Assembly: GCF_035581345.1 (NCBI RefSeq)
Contig: NZ_CP141608.1
Location: forward strand, 1 to 64,000
Direction: 5' to 3'
From: Pseudomonas sp. JQ170C
GTDB taxonomy: Bacteria > Pseudomonadota > Gammaproteobacteria > Pseudomonadales > Pseudomonadaceae
DNA: 64,000 bases
The notes under the pieces were generated by a model. That model ran no database searches. It saw only the letters and a list, made by a program, of their open reading frames with translations, and was not told the DNA's origin. Every line of letters starts with the position of its first letter. The first letter of the stretch is position 1. This document shows positions 39,798 to 48,600 of the stretch, piece by piece. A program made the position numbers and the translations under genes.

Positions 39798-40120
39798 TTG
39801 CCGCGTTTGCACAACAAGTACGCGGCCAGCAGGCCGAGGGCACCGACGGCTACGCCTGCGGTGGTCCAGGGGTGTTCCTGGGCATAGTCGCGGGTGGCAA
39901 GGCCAGTCTCGCGAGTCTTGGTTTTCACTTCTTCGTAGGCATCGCTGAGCAGGCTGCGCGAGTGACGCAAGGCGTTCTCGGCGTTGCCCTTGAGCGTCTT
40001 CAGGGTTTTGCGCGACTCGTCCGAGGCATCGTCCTTGAGGCTTTCCAACGACTTGAGCAGGCTTTCGATCTCCGCTTCCATGCTTTGCAGCGACGCTTTA
40101 CGCAGCGAATGGTTGGCCAT
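39794..40120 (-). CDS. DUF883 (ElaB/YqjD-type) membrane-anchored protein
   Basis: The protein has 108 residues: a long amphipathic helical region (about 10-75, [20 protein letters not shown] and following) and one C-terminal membrane segment ([19 protein letters not shown]). This is the plan of E. coli YqjD/ElaB, stationary-phase inner-membrane proteins that bind ribosomes. AAGGAGA precedes the start. Role by family only. Confidence 0.87.
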   Translation of the reverse strand: MANHSLRKASLQSMEAEIESLLKSLESLKDDASDESRKTLKTLKGNAENALRHSRSLLSDAYEEVKTKTRETGLATRDYAQEHPWTTAGVAVGALGLLAAYLLCKRGN

Positions 40121-40274
40121 GGTGACTCTCCTTCGAGGTGTGAGTGAGCTGTTCAGGTTCCGACTTCGCGGGCGCCGGAAAGTGCAGTCGAACTTTCCCC
40201 GGTGTTTACCCCTCGCAGGTAAAACAGCCCTGCACTGCTAGGCTCAAAGCTCACACCCGAAAAGGAGACTGCTC

Positions 40275-40490
40275 ATGTCCGATCACCACACTTACAAGAA
40301 AATCGAACTTGTCGGCTCGTCGCCCACCAGCATAGAAGACGCCATCAACAATGCACTGGCTGAAGCCGGCAAGAGCATCAAGCACCTGGAGTGGTTCGAG
40401 GTGATCGAGACTCGCGGCCATATCAAGGACAACAAGGCAGCACATTTTCAGGTAACCCTGAAGGTGGGTTTCCGTATCGCCAATAGCTGA
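40275..40490 (+). CDS. Dodecin flavoprotein
   Basis: This is a 71-residue protein with the dodecin pattern HHTYKKIELVGSSPTSIEDA, then KHLEWFEVIETRGHI with the flavin-stacking tryptophan, and HFQVTLKVGFRI. Dodecins assemble as hollow dodecamers that store riboflavin or FMN. AAAGGAGA precedes the start. It lies between DUF883 and DUF1161 genes as an independent small gene. Confidence 0.92.
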   Translation: MSDHHTYKKIELVGSSPTSIEDAINNALAEAGKSIKHLEWFEVIETRGHIKDNKAAHFQVTLKVGFRIANS

Positions 40491-40595
40491 TCCGTGCCAC
40501 TGGCTTGTGCGGATCAATTGGGTTACACAGTCCTGAGGCAGCCGGACGTGCGCCGGCGCCCCTCTCTACTTTGATCTGAACAAGGAAAGCGATCG

Positions 40596-40817
40596 ATGAA
40601 GAAGTTGGTAGTTGCACTGGGATTGATGACGCTGGCAGGCACTGCGCTGGCGGCGGGCAAGCCCTGTGAAGAATTGAAGAGTGAAATAGCCGCCAAGATC
40701 GATGCCAAGGGCGTCAGTGGTTATTCACTGGAAATCGTCGACAAGGGCGCTGCCACTGGCGGCAAGGTCGTAGGTACCTGCGAAGGCGGGACCAAGGAAA
40801 TCGTCTATAAACGTTGA
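40596..40817 (+). CDS. DUF1161 periplasmic protein (copy 1)
   Basis: This 73-residue protein has a signal peptide (MKKLVVALGLMTLAGTALAA) followed by GKPCEELKSEIAAKIDAKGV and a second cysteine in GTCEGGTKEIVY. The two cysteines probably form a disulfide. Function unknown. A close paralogue lies at 42561-42794, with a similar PCEELK and CxGGTK-I-Y frame. AAGGAAAG is upstream. A REP begins five bases after its stop. Confidence 0.87.
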   Translation: MKKLVVALGLMTLAGTALAAGKPCEELKSEIAAKIDAKGVSGYSLEIVDKGAATGGKVVGTCEGGTKEIVYKR

Positions 40818-40821
40818 AAAT

Positions 40822-40868
40822 ATCGCGGGGCAAGCCCGCTCCAGGTAGGAGCAGGCTTGCCCCGCGAT
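40822..40868. repeat. REP pair between DUF1161 and the LLM oxidoreductase
   Basis: Arms ATCGCGGGGCAAGCCCGCTC and GAGCAGGCTTGCCCCGCGAT (one change), centre CAGGTAG. It ends 7 bp before the stop of the convergent gene. Confidence 0.92.
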
Positions 40869-40875
40869 CAGTTCT

Positions 40876-41880
40876 TCAATTGCCCTGCATCACCTGCGCC
40901 AGCAGCTCATAGGACCGGATCCGGTCCGCATGTTCGTACACATCACAGGTAAAGATCAGCTCGTCGGCCTGGGTCTGCTCCAGCAGCACCTCCAGCTTGG
41001 CGCGGATCTTCTGTGGCCCGCCCACCATCGCCAGCCCCAGGAAACTCCCGACCGCCTCACGTTCATGGGGCAACCACAGGCCGTCCATGGTCTGCACGGG
41101 CGGGCGCTGCACCAGGCTCTGGCCGCGCATCAGGGCGAGGATGCGCTGGTACACCGAGGTCGCCAGGTAGTCGGCCTGCTCGTCGGTATCGGCAGCGACC
41201 AATGGCACGCCGAGCATCACATAAGGTTTGTCGAGCACTGCCGAGGGCTGGAAATGGTCGCGGTAAATGCGGATGGCCTCGTGCATGTAGCGCGGGGCGA
41301 AATGGGAGGCGAAGGCATAGGGCAGCCCGCGCATTCCGGCCAGCTGGGCGCTGAACAGGCTCGAACCCAGCAACCAGATCGGCACTTGGGTGCCATGGCC
41401 CGGCACGGCGATGACTTTCTGGTCCGGGGTGCGTGGTCCCAGGTAGCGCACCAGTTCCTCCACATCTTCGGGGAAGTCGTCAGCGCTGCCGGAGCGCTCG
41501 CGGCGCAAGGCGCGGGCAGTGATCGGGTCGGAGCCCGGCGCGCGGCCCAGGCCCAGGTCGATCCGGCCGGGATAGAGGCTTTCCAGGGTGCCGAACTGCT
41601 CGGCAATCACCAGCGGGGCATGGTTGGGCAACATGACGCCGCCCGCACCGACGCGGATGGTCGAGGTGCCGCCGGCCAGGTAGCCAAGCAGTACGGCTGT
41701 TGCCGAGCTGGCAATACCGTCCATGTTGTGGTGTTCAGCGACCCAGAACCGGTTGTAGCCGAACCTTTCCACATGCTGCGCCAGGTCCAGCGAGTTGCGC
41801 AGGGACTGCGCCGGGCCGCCATCTTCGCGAACCGGTACCAGATCGAGGGTGGAAAATTTGATGTCTGCAAGTCGCGTCAT
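40876..41880 (-). CDS. LLM-class flavin-dependent oxidoreductase (luciferase-like, group 1)
   Basis: The protein has 334 residues in the bacterial luciferase TIM-barrel family, which uses reduced [25 protein letters not shown] and [14 protein letters not shown] are the group hallmarks. The substrate is unknown; many members are monooxygenases. It is divergent from an OsmC-family gene across 182 bp. Confidence 0.87.
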   Translation of the reverse strand: MTRLADIKFSTLDLVPVREDGGPAQSLRNSLDLAQHVERFGYNRFWVAEHHNMDGIASSATAVLLGYLAGGTSTIRVGAGGVMLPNHAPLVIAEQFGTLESLYPGRIDLGLGRAPGSDPITARALRRERSGSADDFPEDVEELVRYLGPRTPDQKVIAVPGHGTQVPIWLLGSSLFSAQLAGMRGLPYAFASHFAPRYMHEAIRIYRDHFQPSAVLDKPYVMLGVPLVAADTDEQADYLATSVYQRILALMRGQSLVQRPPVQTMDGLWLPHEREAVGSFLGLAMVGGPQKIRAKLEVLLEQTQADELIFTCDVYEHADRIRSYELLAQVMQGN

Positions 41881-42062
41881 GGGCTGCTGAGCCTCCTGGA
41901 CAGTCGTGCGGCCGGCTGTACGCCGGGCCTTTACAACTCTGTATGGGCAGATCCCGAGGAATCAATGCCTGGGGTGAAATCGGGCTGAACTTGCCCGCCG
42001 GGGTGGCCTCTGAACTTTAGGCAGCGCATGACAGCGCACCGTCTAGACACCCAGGAGGCATT

Positions 42063-42488
42063 ATGAAAAAGACAGCATCAGCCATATGGCAAGGTGGCTT
42101 GAAGGATGGCAAGGGCCTGCTCTCTACCGAAAGTGGCGCACTCAAGCAGAATCCCTATGGGTTCAACACTCGTTTTGAAGGTATGCCAGGCACCAACCCG
42201 GAAGAACTGATCGGCGCAGCCCATGCCGGCTGCTTTTCCATGGCCCTGTCGATGATGCTGGGTGAGGCGGGTTTTACGCCTGATCGCATCGACACCATCG
42301 CCGAGGTCACGCTCGACAAAAAGGACGATGGCTTTGCCATCACGGCGGTGCATTTGATACTCAAGGCCAAGGTCCCCGGCGCCAGCCAGGAGCAATTCAT
42401 TGAAGTGGCGAACAAGGCCAAGGCCGGTTGCCCGGTCTCCAAAGTGCTCAATGCGAAGATCAGCCTGGATGCCACCTTGGTGGGTTAA
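42063..42488 (+). CDS. OsmC-family peroxiredoxin
   Basis: The 141 residues carry both reactive cysteines of OsmC/Ohr hydroperoxide reductases: Cys57 in AAHAGCFSMAL and Cys123 in KAGCPVSKVL. The length and MKKTASAIWQGGLKDGKG start match OsmC more than Ohr. It removes organic hydroperoxides. CCAGGAGGC precedes the start. The 72-bp gap to a DUF1161 gene suggests possible cotranscription. Confidence 0.93.
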   Translation: MKKTASAIWQGGLKDGKGLLSTESGALKQNPYGFNTRFEGMPGTNPEELIGAAHAGCFSMALSMMLGEAGFTPDRIDTIAEVTLDKKDDGFAITAVHLILKAKVPGASQEQFIEVANKAKAGCPVSKVLNAKISLDATLVG

Positions 42489-42560
42489 GTCAGAACCGGG
42501 GCGTGCTTCTTGTGGTCAAATGAGCGTCGGCAAACATGTGCCGCCACAAGGAGCTGTCCC

Positions 42561-42794
42561 ATGATTCGTGTCGCAATCGCTGTGCTGGCTTCACTGCTGG
42601 CGACTACTGCACTGGCTGCGCCAAAACCCTGCGAAGAACTCAAGGCCGAGATCGAGGCAAAGATCCAGGCCCGCGGGGTAACCTCCTACACCTTGGAAAT
42701 CGTGCGCAACGACGAAGTCCATGACCAGAACATGGTGGTGGGCAGCTGCGACGGTGGCACCAAGAAAATCATCTACCAGAAGAATGATCGCTAG
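42561..42794 (+). CDS. DUF1161 periplasmic protein (copy 2)
   Basis: This is a 77-residue paralogue of the protein at 40596. Its signal peptide MIRVAIAVLASLLATTALAA is followed by PKPCEELKAEIEAKIQARGV and GSCDGGTKKIIY. AAGGAG lies nine bases before the ATG at 42561; open codons further upstream look non-coding. Its stop is 3 bp from the stop of a convergent lipoprotein gene. Function unknown. Confidence 0.87.
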   Translation: MIRVAIAVLASLLATTALAAPKPCEELKAEIEAKIQARGVTSYTLEIVRNDEVHDQNMVVGSCDGGTKKIIYQKNDR

Positions 42795-42797
42795 GCG

Positions 42798-43211
42798 TCA
42801 GGGGATGCAGAAAATGTCGTTGTCTTCTTCGGCAACGACCTTGCGCTGCGGGTCGTAGAGATAGGCGCTGGGCTGCATGGCTGGCGCCCTGGCTTCGAGG
42901 CGGTAGCGTTTGCCGGCTTCAAAATGGTCGTAGCGCACTTTCAGGTAGCACGTGCGCTCGACCGGATCGACCGAGAAGCCACCGGCATACACCTCGTAGT
43001 CGAAGCGCACCGTCAGCTCGTGCTTGCCGGGGGTGACCTGGAAGAAACGCCCGTCGTTCAGGCGCTCACCGTCAAGGCGGTCGGCCATCAACAGTTTGCC
43101 GGGCGTCATGGTGTAGAGGTCGATCCAGGCCTGCTTGCTATCGACTGGGGGCAAGGGGCTGGCGCAAGCCCCCAGGGTACTGAGGGCGATCAGCATCATT
43201 GGCTGGCGCAT
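42798..43211 (-). CDS. Putative lipoprotein (tandem paralogue A)
   Basis: This 137-residue protein has a lipoprotein signal peptide ending in the lipobox LGAC (MRQPMMLIALSTLGACAS). The mature part has QAWIDL, FFQVTPGKHELTVRF and FEAGKRYRLEA. The adjacent upstream gene encodes the same pattern at the same length, so the two are a tandem duplication. GGGAG precedes the start at 43211; the frame is open 17 codons further upstream without support. Function unknown. Confidence 0.83.
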   Translation of the reverse strand: MRQPMMLIALSTLGACASPLPPVDSKQAWIDLYTMTPGKLLMADRLDGERLNDGRFFQVTPGKHELTVRFDYEVYAGGFSVDPVERTCYLKVRYDHFEAGKRYRLEARAPAMQPSAYLYDPQRKVVAEEDNDIFCIP

Positions 43212-43264
43212 GGCAAACTCCCGCTTGCAAGCTACAAAGCACAAGCATAGCGCCATTCGCACTA

Positions 43265-43678
43265 TCAGGTGCGTTGGCAGCCCGCCGGTAGCCCTTTGCC
43301 CACCAGTTTCCCTTCACCGTCGAACAGCCTTGCCCAGGGCCGGAAACCAATGCTGCCGGCTTCCAGGTGATAGCGTTGCCCGGCATTGAAATCCTTGTAC
43401 TTCACATTCAGCTGGCAGTCGCGCCACAGCGTTTCGCTGTCGGGCCCGATATTGCTCGGCGTGACCGGGAACAGGTAACGCACGGTCAGCTCGTGGCTGC
43501 CCGGTGGCACTTGGAAGTAGCGCTTGTCGACCCAGTCACGATCATCCACCTGCACGGCGTGCAAGGCTTCATCCGGGCTCGGGGCGAGGTCGATCCAGGC
43601 CTGGTTGGGATCGGGGGCGGGTAACCCGGCACAGCCGGACAACAGCACAAAACCGCTAACGACAAGCAGTGTACGCAT
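43265..43678 (-). CDS. Putative lipoprotein (tandem paralogue B)
   Basis: This 137-residue protein has the lipobox LSGC (MRTLLVVSGFVLLSGCAG). It shares QAWIDL, YFQVPPGSHELTVRY and FNAGQRYHLEA with its downstream neighbour. Two further cysteines in each copy (WRDCQL and AGC near the end here) could pair. It is divergent from a lipoprotein peptidase gene. Function unknown; an envelope stress or assembly role would be a guess. Confidence 0.83.
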   Translation of the reverse strand: MRTLLVVSGFVLLSGCAGLPAPDPNQAWIDLAPSPDEALHAVQVDDRDWVDKRYFQVPPGSHELTVRYLFPVTPSNIGPDSETLWRDCQLNVKYKDFNAGQRYHLEAGSIGFRPWARLFDGEGKLVGKGLPAGCQRT

Positions 43679-43746
43679 GGCAAAACTCCAGCCGGGCAAG
43701 ATAGTCTTTAAGCGGATAAACACTTGAGCGAGAAGACGGGACGCGG

Positions 43747-44847
43747 ATGCTTCGACTATTTCTTTTGTTGCGCTCAAGTCACCGGGCACTCGACCGCATT
43801 TTTCGCTGTTTGGTTCCCCTGTCGCTGGGCGTTCTGCTGAACGGTTGTACCAGTGCTAGCTACTACGGCCAGCTGGCCAGTGGCCAATGGGAGCTATTGC
43901 AGGCCCGCAAGCCCGTAGCGGAGGTGGTGGCTGATCCTGCCACCGCACCACAGCTTCGCGAGCATCTGCTGAAGGCCGAGCAAGCCCGGGCGTTTGCCAG
44001 CTCACAGCTGAAACTGCCGGATAACCGCAGCTATCGGGTGTATGCCGACCTCAAGCGTCCGTTCGTGGTCTGGAATGTTTTCGCCACCCCGGAGTTTTCC
44101 CTCGATCCGCAAACCCATTGCTTCCCGATTGCCGGGTGTGTCGCCTATCGCGGTTTTTACAGCCAGGGCGCGGCGCGAGGGGCGGCGGCGTTGCAAAAGC
44201 AACAGGGGCTGGATGTGTACATCGGTGGGGTGGAAGCCTATTCGACCCTGGGCTGGTTCGATGACCCCATCCTCAACACCATGTTGCGCTGGGGGGATGA
44301 GCGCCTGGCCACGGTGATCTTCCACGAGCTGGCCCATCAGCGGTTCTATGTGGCAGATGACACGGCGTTCAATGAATCCTTCGCCACGTTCGTCGAGCAG
44401 GAAGGCACCCGCCAGTGGCGCGCGGCTCGCGGTTTGCCAGCGCAAACGCAGAACCAGAACCTGCAACGCGATCAGTTTGTCGAGTTGGTGCTGGCCAGCC
44501 GGGAGCGGCTCAAGGCGCTGTATACGTCACCGCTGACCGTGCCTGCGATGCGGGCGGGAAAGCAGGCTGAATTCGAGCGTTTGCGCCGGGAATATCGGGC
44601 GCTGCGTGATAGCCAGTGGAAGGGCGTTGGACGGTACGACGGCTGGATCAACTCACCGATGAACAATGCCAAGTTGCTGCCGTTCGGTTTGTACGATCAA
44701 TGGGTGCCGGCGTTTGCCGGGCTGTTTGCCGAGGTAGATGGGGATTGGCAGGCGTTTTATGGACGTGTCGAGGGGTTGGGGCGGTTGTCGCTGGAGCAGC
44801 GTCGGCAAGCCTTGGAGAGCATCGCGGGGCAAGCCCGCTCCAGGTAG
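43747..44847 (+). CDS. Aminopeptidase-family (PF10023-like) lipoprotein with a REP-encoded C-terminus
   Basis: The protein has 366 residues, with a signal anchor and lipobox LLNGC (Cys34). The zinc motif is HELAH (His193, Glu194, His197), with Glu210 in FNESFATFVEQEG as the probable third ligand, which matches gluzincin-type putative aminopeptidases. The substrate is unknown. The last eight sense codons (IAGQARSR) and the TAG stop lie inside a REP element, so the original end of the protein has probably been lost or extended. Confidence 0.83.
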   Translation: MLRLFLLLRSSHRALDRIFRCLVPLSLGVLLNGCTSASYYGQLASGQWELLQARKPVAEVVADPATAPQLREHLLKAEQARAFASSQLKLPDNRSYRVYADLKRPFVVWNVFATPEFSLDPQTHCFPIAGCVAYRGFYSQGAARGAAALQKQQGLDVYIGGVEAYSTLGWFDDPILNTMLRWGDERLATVIFHELAHQRFYVADDTAFNESFATFVEQEGTRQWRAARGLPAQTQNQNLQRDQFVELVLASRERLKALYTSPLTVPAMRAGKQAEFERLRREYRALRDSQWKGVGRYDGWINSPMNNAKLLPFGLYDQWVPAFAGLFAEVDGDWQAFYGRVEGLGRLSLEQRRQALESIAGQARSR

Positions 44848-44867
44848 GAGCGGGCGTGCCCCGCGAT
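44821..44867. repeat. REP pair overlapping the end of the aminopeptidase-like gene
   Basis: Arms ATCGCGGGGCAAGCCCGCTC and GAGCGGGCGTGCCCCGCGAT, centre CAGGTAG. The left half is translated by the upstream gene and the TAG of the centre is its stop codon. It ends 8 bp before the convergent gph stop. Confidence 0.92.
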
Positions 44868-44874
44868 AAGGCCA

Positions 44875-45525
44875 TCAGGCCCGCATGAATGCCCGGTGCA
44901 GCTCACTCAGCGTGGCAAAGTGATAAGCCGGTTGCTCCGCCGTCAGTTCCTCGTGGCTGCCAAATCCATACCCCACGGCAACCGCCTGCAGGCCATTGCT
45001 GCGTGCACCGATCAGGTCGTGTTTGCGGTCGCCGATCATCAGCGTTTGCGCCGGGTCCAGTGACTCTTCAGCCAGCAGATGGGCAATCAGCTCGACTTTG
45101 TTGGTGCGGGTGCCATCGAGCTCGCTGCCGTAGATCACCTTGAAGTGATGATCGAATTCAAAGTGGCGGGCGATTTCACGGGCGAATTCCCACGGCTTGG
45201 AGGTGGCGATGTACAGCGTCCTGCCCTGCCCGTTCAGGGCTTCGAGCAGTTCGTTGACGCCGTCGAATACCTGGTTCTCATAGAGCCCCGTCACCTTGAA
45301 GCGCTCGCGGTAGAAGTTCACCGCCTCCCAGGCCTTGGCCTCATCGAAGTGGTAGAACTGCATGAAGGCTTGCAGCAGCGGCGGGCCGATGAAGTGTTCC
45401 AGGCGAGCCAGGTCTGGTTCGTCGATGCCGAGCTTGGCCAGGGCGTACTGGATCGAACGGGTGATGCCCAGGCGCGGGTCGGTCAGGGTGCCGTCGAGGT
45501 CGAAGAGGATGTTTTGTTGGTGCAT
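44875..45525 (-). CDS. HAD-family hydrolase, phosphoglycolate phosphatase-like
   Basis: This 216-residue HAD phosphatase has the nucleophile motif FDLDGT (Asp9, Asp11), a helical cap domain, ATSKPWEFA as motif II, the Lys of TNKVELI, and IGDRKHDLIGA as motif IV. This is the Gph/PpaX type of subfamily I. True phosphoglycolate phosphatase is one of several paralogues in Pseudomonas, so the substrate is left open. It lies 29 bp downstream of the gamma carbonic anhydrase in the same direction. Confidence 0.87.
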   Translation of the reverse strand: MHQQNILFDLDGTLTDPRLGITRSIQYALAKLGIDEPDLARLEHFIGPPLLQAFMQFYHFDEAKAWEAVNFYRERFKVTGLYENQVFDGVNELLEALNGQGRTLYIATSKPWEFAREIARHFEFDHHFKVIYGSELDGTRTNKVELIAHLLAEESLDPAQTLMIGDRKHDLIGARSNGLQAVAVGYGFGSHEELTAEQPAYHFATLSELHRAFMRA

Positions 45526-45554
45526 GGCAATCTCGATAAGGGCGTCAGGCAGGT

Positions 45555-46103
45555 TTACTCAGGCAGGTGGTAGCCTTCGGCCAGGTGCTGGTCCTTGAGT
45601 TTGACGTAGTTGCTCGCGCTGTAAGGGAAGAAGGCGCGTTCCTTTTCGGTCAGGGCGCGGGCCTGTTTGACCGGGCTGCCGACGTACAGAAAACCGCTTT
45701 CCAGACGTTTGCCCGGCGGCACCAGGCTACCGGCGCCAATGATCACATCGTCTTCGACCACGGCGCCGTCCATGATGGTGCTGCCCATGCCGACCAGTAT
45801 ACGGTTGCCCAGCGTGCAGCCATGCAGCATGACTTTGTGACCAATGGTTACCTCGTCACCGATCAGCAGGGGGAAACCATCGGGGTTGAACGGTCCGGCA
45901 TGGGTGATGTGCAGCACGCTGCCGTCCTGCACGCTGGTACGCGCACCGATGCGGATACGGTGCATATCGCCGCGGATCACGGTCAGTGGCCACACCGAGC
46001 TGTCAGCACCGATCTCGACATCACCCAGCACCACCGCGCTGCGGTCGACGAAGGCGCGTTCGCCCAGGCGGGGTGTGTGGTTCTGGAAGCTGCGGATGGC
46101 CAT
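45555..46103 (-). CDS. Gamma-class carbonic anhydrase-like protein (YrdA/PaaY type)
   Basis: The 182 residues form a left-handed beta-helix of hexapeptide repeats (VVLGDVEIGADSSVWPLTVI onward). Histidines in VLHITH (His65, His68) and GHKVMLHGC (His89, His94) supply the zinc-site candidates, and RGDMHRIRIG is the conserved Arg/Asp region. Family members are trimers; some hydrate CO2 and some have no shown activity. It is divergent from prlC. Confidence 0.87.
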   Translation of the reverse strand: MAIRSFQNHTPRLGERAFVDRSAVVLGDVEIGADSSVWPLTVIRGDMHRIRIGARTSVQDGSVLHITHAGPFNPDGFPLLIGDEVTIGHKVMLHGCTLGNRILVGMGSTIMDGAVVEDDVIIGAGSLVPPGKRLESGFLYVGSPVKQARALTEKERAFFPYSASNYVKLKDQHLAEGYHLPE

Positions 46104-46194
46104 GATAGGAAGTCTCTTTGGTATTGATAGGGCTGCGGTCGGCGTCGATTGTAATTAAGATGGTCCGGTGTTTCTTCTGCCAAGGTGTTTAACC

Positions 46195-48246
46195 GTGAGT
46201 GCGACCAACCCGCTTCTGCAGTCTTATGACTTGCCGCCCTTCTCGGCAATCCGTGCCGAGCATGTGCAGCCGGCGATTGAACAGATCCTGGCCGACAACC
46301 GTACCGCTATTGCCCAGATTCTCAAGACCCAGGGCCAGCAGCCAAGCTGGGCCGGCCTGATCCTGGCCATGGACGAACTCAACGACCGCCTGGGCGCCGC
46401 CTGGAGCCCGGTCAGCCACCTCAATGCCGTGTGCAACAGCGCCGAACTGCGCGAGGCCTATGAGGCCTGCCTGCCGGCATTGAGCGCCTACGCCACCGAA
46501 ATGGGCCAGAACCGCGAGCTGTTCCAGGCCTATGAGGCACTGATCGCCAGCCCCGAAGCCGCAGGCTTCGATGTGGCGCAAAAGACTATTCTCGAACACG
46601 CCCTGCGTGATTTCCGCCTGTCGGGTATCGACCTGCCGGCCGACCAGCAGCAGCGTTATGCCGAAGTGCAGAGCAAGCTCAGCGAACTGGGCAGCCGCTT
46701 CTCCAACCAACTGCTCGATGCCACCCAGGCCTGGACCAAGCACGTCACCGACGAAGCCGCCCTCGCCGGCCTGACCGAGTCGGCCAAGGCGCAAATGGCC
46801 GCCGCTGCGCAAGCCAAGGGGCTTGAGGGCTGGTTGATCAGCCTGGAGTTCCCAAGCTACTACGCGGTGATGACCTACGCCGAAGACCGCGCCCTGCGCG
46901 AAGAAATCTACGCCGCCTACTGCACCCGTGCCTCCGACCAGGGCCCCAATGCCGGCCAGTTCGACAACGGCCCGGTAATGTGCGAAATCCTAGACTTGCG
47001 TCAGGAGCTGGCCAAGCTGCTCGGTTATGCCAACTACGCCGAGCTGAGCCTGGCGACCAAGATGGCCGAGTCCAGCGATCAGGTACTGAGCTTCCTGCGA
47101 GACCTGGCCAAGCGCAGCAAGCCGTTCGCCCAGCAGGACCTGGCCCAGCTCAAGGCCTATGCTGCCGAACAGGGCTGCCCGGACCTGCAAAGCTGGGACA
47201 GCGGTTTCTACGGTGAAAAACTGCGCGAGCAGCGCTATAGCGTTTCCCAGGAAACCCTGCGCGCCTACTTCCCGATCGACAAGGTGCTGTCCGGCCTGTT
47301 CGCGATCGTCCAGCGCCTGTACGGGATCGAGATTGCCGAAATCAAGGGCTTCGACACCTGGCACCCGGATGTTCGCCTGTTCGAGATCAAGGAGCACGGT
47401 CAGCACGTGGGCCGCTTCTTCTTCGACCTTTACGCCCGCGCCAACAAGCGTGGCGGTGCCTGGATGGACGGTGCCCGCGACCGTCGTCGCGCCGCAGACG
47501 GCCAACTGCAAAGCCCGGTGGCCAACCTGGTGTGCAACTTCACCCCGGCCGCGCCTGGCAAGCCGGCGTTGCTGACCCACGATGAAGTCACCACCCTGTT
47601 CCACGAGTTCGGTCATGGTCTGCATCATCTGCTGACCCGCATCGAGCACGCCGGTGTTTCCGGTATCAATGGCGTGGCCTGGGATGCCGTGGAGCTGCCG
47701 AGCCAGTTCATGGAAAACTGGTGCTGGGAGCCTGAAGGCCTGGCGCTGATTTCCGGTCACTACGAAACGGGTGCGCCGCTGCCTCAGGACCTGCTGGAGA
47801 AGATGCTGGCGGCGAAGAACTTCCAGTCCGGCCTGATGATGGTTCGCCAGCTGGAGTTCTCGCTGTTCGACTTTGAGCTGCATGCCAGCCATGGTGATGG
47901 CCGCAGTGTGCTGGAAGTGCTTGAAGGCATCCGCGACGAGGTATCGGTCATGCGTCCCCCGGCGTACAACCGCTTCCCCAACAGCTTTGCGCATATCTTC
48001 GCCGGTGGGTACGCAGCCGGTTACTACAGCTACAAGTGGGCTGAAGTGCTCTCGGCCGATGCTTTCTCGCGGTTTGAAGAAGAAGGTGTGCTCAACGCCG
48101 ACACCGGTCGAGCCTTCCGCGAAGCGATTCTTGCCCGTGGTGGCTCTCAGGAACCGATGCTGCTGTTCGTCGACTTCCGTGGCCGTGAGCCTTCAATCGA
48201 TGCACTCTTGCGCCATTGTGGCCTGAGTGAGGAAGTGGCGGCATGA
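46195..48246 (+). CDS. prlC: Oligopeptidase A
   Basis: PrlC is a cytoplasmic M3 zinc metallopeptidase that degrades signal peptides and other short peptides. It has 683 residues, with HEFGH at residues 470-474 in TLFHEFGHGLHHLLT and the third ligand region further on (SQFMENWCWEPE). The GTG at 46195 follows AAGGTG; the ATG-type frame opening nine codons earlier has no Shine-Dalgarno. The stop overlaps the start of the next gene by 4 bp (ATGA). Confidence 0.96.
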   Translation: MSATNPLLQSYDLPPFSAIRAEHVQPAIEQILADNRTAIAQILKTQGQQPSWAGLILAMDELNDRLGAAWSPVSHLNAVCNSAELREAYEACLPALSAYATEMGQNRELFQAYEALIASPEAAGFDVAQKTILEHALRDFRLSGIDLPADQQQRYAEVQSKLSELGSRFSNQLLDATQAWTKHVTDEAALAGLTESAKAQMAAAAQAKGLEGWLISLEFPSYYAVMTYAEDRALREEIYAAYCTRASDQGPNAGQFDNGPVMCEILDLRQELAKLLGYANYAELSLATKMAESSDQVLSFLRDLAKRSKPFAQQDLAQLKAYAAEQGCPDLQSWDSGFYGEKLREQRYSVSQETLRAYFPIDKVLSGLFAIVQRLYGIEIAEIKGFDTWHPDVRLFEIKEHGQHVGRFFFDLYARANKRGGAWMDGARDRRRAADGQLQSPVANLVCNFTPAAPGKPALLTHDEVTTLFHEFGHGLHHLLTRIEHAGVSGINGVAWDAVELPSQFMENWCWEPEGLALISGHYETGAPLPQDLLEKMLAAKNFQSGLMMVRQLEFSLFDFELHASHGDGRSVLEVLEGIRDEVSVMRPPAYNRFPNSFAHIFAGGYAAGYYSYKWAEVLSADAFSRFEEEGVLNADTGRAFREAILARGGSQEPMLLFVDFRGREPSIDALLRHCGLSEEVAA

Positions 48247-48524
48247 GTGATGCGCCCGTGATCAAGACGAAAAAACGCTTTATCGCCGGGGCCGTCTGCC
48301 CGGCGTGCAGCGAGCCGGACAAACTCATGATGTGGAGCGAAGACAGCGTTCCGCACCGTGAGTGCGTGGCCTGTGGGTTCTCCGACACGCTCAACGAACA
48401 GGGCTTGTCGGTACCCAAGGAACTGGGGACCCGTGTCAACAAGGTCGAGCCAAAGCCGGCCGAGGCCAAGGTACAGACCGTACAGTTCTTCCCCAATCCG
48501 AAGCTGAAGAAGCCAGCCGACTAA
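48243..48524 (+). CDS. YheV-family zinc-ribbon protein
   Basis: This 93-residue protein has two CxxC pairs (Cys19/Cys22 in CPAC and Cys41/Cys44 in CVAC) that form a zinc ribbon, followed by a lysine/proline-rich tail. The family is found next to prlC in gammaproteobacteria, and here the two genes overlap, so the product may act with PrlC or at the ribosome. The function is unknown. Confidence 0.9.
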   Translation: MSDAPVIKTKKRFIAGAVCPACSEPDKLMMWSEDSVPHRECVACGFSDTLNEQGLSVPKELGTRVNKVEPKPAEAKVQTVQFFPNPKLKKPAD

Positions 48525-48555
48525 GGCGGACGCCCGGCGGTACTGGCATCGCACA

Positions 48556-48597
48556 AACGCCCCGTGTACTGTATATAAAAACAGTATTCGGGGCGTT
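48556..48597. promoter_or_regulatory. LexA (SOS) box enclosed by a 9-bp inverted repeat
   Basis: TACTGTATATAAAAACAGTA at 48567-48586 matches the gammaproteobacterial LexA consensus CTGT-N8-ACAG in full. It is enclosed by perfect arms AACGCCCCG (48556-48564) and CGGGGCGTT (48589-48597), followed by TTC and the ATG of the next gene. The right arm contains the only Shine-Dalgarno-like GGGG, so the hairpin could also hide the ribosome site. Confidence 0.8.
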
Positions 48598-48600
48598 TTC

